Shown here one piece after another: positions 5,884 through 7,132 of a DNA stretch of 7,132 bases. The stretch comes from Oscillospiraceae bacterium. GTDB taxonomy: Bacteria > Bacillota > Clostridia > Oscillospirales > Ruminococcaceae. The stretch lies in the NCBI GenBank assembly GCA_017472375.1, contig JAFUQL010000214.1, forward strand, positions 1 to 7,132. Reading direction: 5' to 3'. The position numbers and the translations under genes are program-made. The notes beneath the pieces are model-generated. The model ran no database searches. It was not told where the DNA came from and was given only the letters and a program-made list of their open reading frames with translations. Numbering within the stretch: position 1 is the first letter of the stretch; the number at the start of each line of letters is the position of its first letter.

Positions 5884-5907
5884 CACACCGGGCCGGTGGG
5901 AGGTGTG
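5884..5907 (+). promoter_or_regulatory. Inverted repeat covering the ribosome binding site of the 118-residue gene
   Basis: CACACC (5884-5889) can pair with GGTGTG (5902-5907), masking part of the GGAGG at 5899-5903 that precedes the GTG start at 5910. A shorter alternative, CACC (5886-5889) with GGTG (5895-5898), would leave most of the ribosome binding site free. Translation may therefore be structure-dependent; this is inference from pairing only. Confidence 0.35.
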
Positions 5908-5909
5908 CT

Positions 5910-6266
5910 GTGAGCCGGGGATACTGCGGAAGGATCGAACTGGCCGCCGAGGATGATGAGATGGCGGTGTACTGGTACGCCGGGGAAAACTGGAACGACC
6001 CAGGCGAACACCAGGGCAGCCTGCTGGTTCTGGACGGGGAGATCGTGCTCCATAAACATTGCCTTGCCGGGCTGCCCGGCTGCCCGGCCGATCTGACTGC
6101 GCTGCTGGAAAGCGGGGACGTCCATGTGATGCGCCCCTGCACCGCCGAGTGCTCGCTGGGAATGGAGCCGGAGGCGTTGTACTTTGCAAAGTGCCTGCTG
6201 CGGCGCGTATTCGAGACGTATCAGACGACCGGCAGCCTGCCTCAGAACGAGGCCTTCACCTTCTGA
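5910..6266 (+). CDS. Conserved-looking hypothetical protein, 118 residues, function not recognised
   Basis: I do not recognise this family. The GTG at 5910 is preceded by GGAGG with a 6-base spacer, and the frame ends just ahead of a terminator, which together support a real gene. The protein is soluble and acidic in its first half (AAEDDEMAVYWYAGENW, 12-28), with no signal peptide or membrane segment. It has six cysteines (6, 51, 58, 77, 81, 95), including a CTAEC pair at 77-81 and a HKHC at 48-51; this is not a standard zinc ribbon arrangement. The C-terminal third (86-106) is probably helical. It follows mscS by 87 bases in the same direction and may share its transcript, but the structured gap suggests separate translational control. 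The ordering could be incidental, so no link to osmotic stress is claimed. Confidence 0.75.
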   Translation: MSRGYCGRIELAAEDDEMAVYWYAGENWNDPGEHQGSLLVLDGEIVLHKHCLAGLPGCPADLTALLESGDVHVMRPCTAECSLGMEPEALYFAKCLLRRVFETYQTTGSLPQNEAFTF

Positions 6267-6274
6267 ATCACATT

Positions 6275-6314
6275 AAAAAAGACCGCCCTGCACCGAATGG
6301 TGTGGGGCGGTCTT
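6275..6314. terminator. Bidirectional terminator between convergent genes
   Basis: A 16-bp stem (6279-6294 with 6299-6314, two G-T pairs) closes the loop GAAT. On the minus strand it is followed by six T (the complement of A at 6275-6280), a strong U-tract for the dehydratase activase-like gene. On the plus strand only TTGTGTTTGTT follows, so termination of the 118-residue gene's transcript is probably weaker. Confidence 0.9.
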
Positions 6315-6339
6315 GTGTTTGTTCCGGAAAGGAGCAGGC

Positions 6340-7132
<793 letters not shown>

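Overview
The window is a GC-rich stretch of bacterial chromosome, by eye well over 60 % GC, with strong G/C preference at third codon positions. It has canonical AGGAGG-type ribosome binding sites, TATAAT promoters with an extended -10 TG, and short rho-independent terminators. Protein content includes an MsmX/UgpC-type sugar ABC ATPase, a clostridial-style PTS enzyme I with a GGSxxSH active site, and the very large 2-hydroxyacyl-CoA dehydratase activase-like protein of anaerobes. Together these suggest a gut Clostridia member of the Oscillospiraceae/Ruminococcaceae (Faecalibacterium, Gemmiger or Subdoligranulum-like). The genus is an inference, not something read directly. No mobile element, CRISPR array, tRNA or rRNA was seen.

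Layout. (1) 1-759, plus: 3' two thirds of a sugar-importer ABC ATPase, followed by a small palindrome and a strong terminator (772-828). (2) 864-1849, plus: a monocistronic ketopantoate reductase-family gene with its own extended -10 promoter. (3) 1869-1905: a long GC hairpin between convergent genes. (4) 1927-4798, minus: a two-gene unit, a patatin-like phospholipase (GTG start) followed 40 bases later by PTS enzyme I (ptsI). (5) 4799-5015: a divergent regulatory region with a symmetrical TATAATTATA element, a separate mscS promoter framed by an 8-bp inverted repeat, and a 5'-UTR hairpin. (6) 5016-6266, plus: an MscS-type mechanosensitive channel, then an unrecognised 118-residue protein with a structured leader. 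(7) 6275-6314: a terminator serving both strands. (8) 6340-7132, minus: the C-terminal part of the dehydratase activase-like protein, cut by the window edge.

The genes are mostly housekeeping: sugar uptake (ABC ATPase and PTS enzyme I), cofactor or 2-oxoacid metabolism, lipid hydrolysis, osmotic safety and anaerobic radical enzyme chemistry. They do not form one obvious pathway. I did not find a convincing new defence or mobile system. The most useful leads are the patatin-ptsI pairing, the divergent promoter region upstream of mscS, the divergent C-terminus of enzyme I, and the leader and identity of the 118-residue protein.
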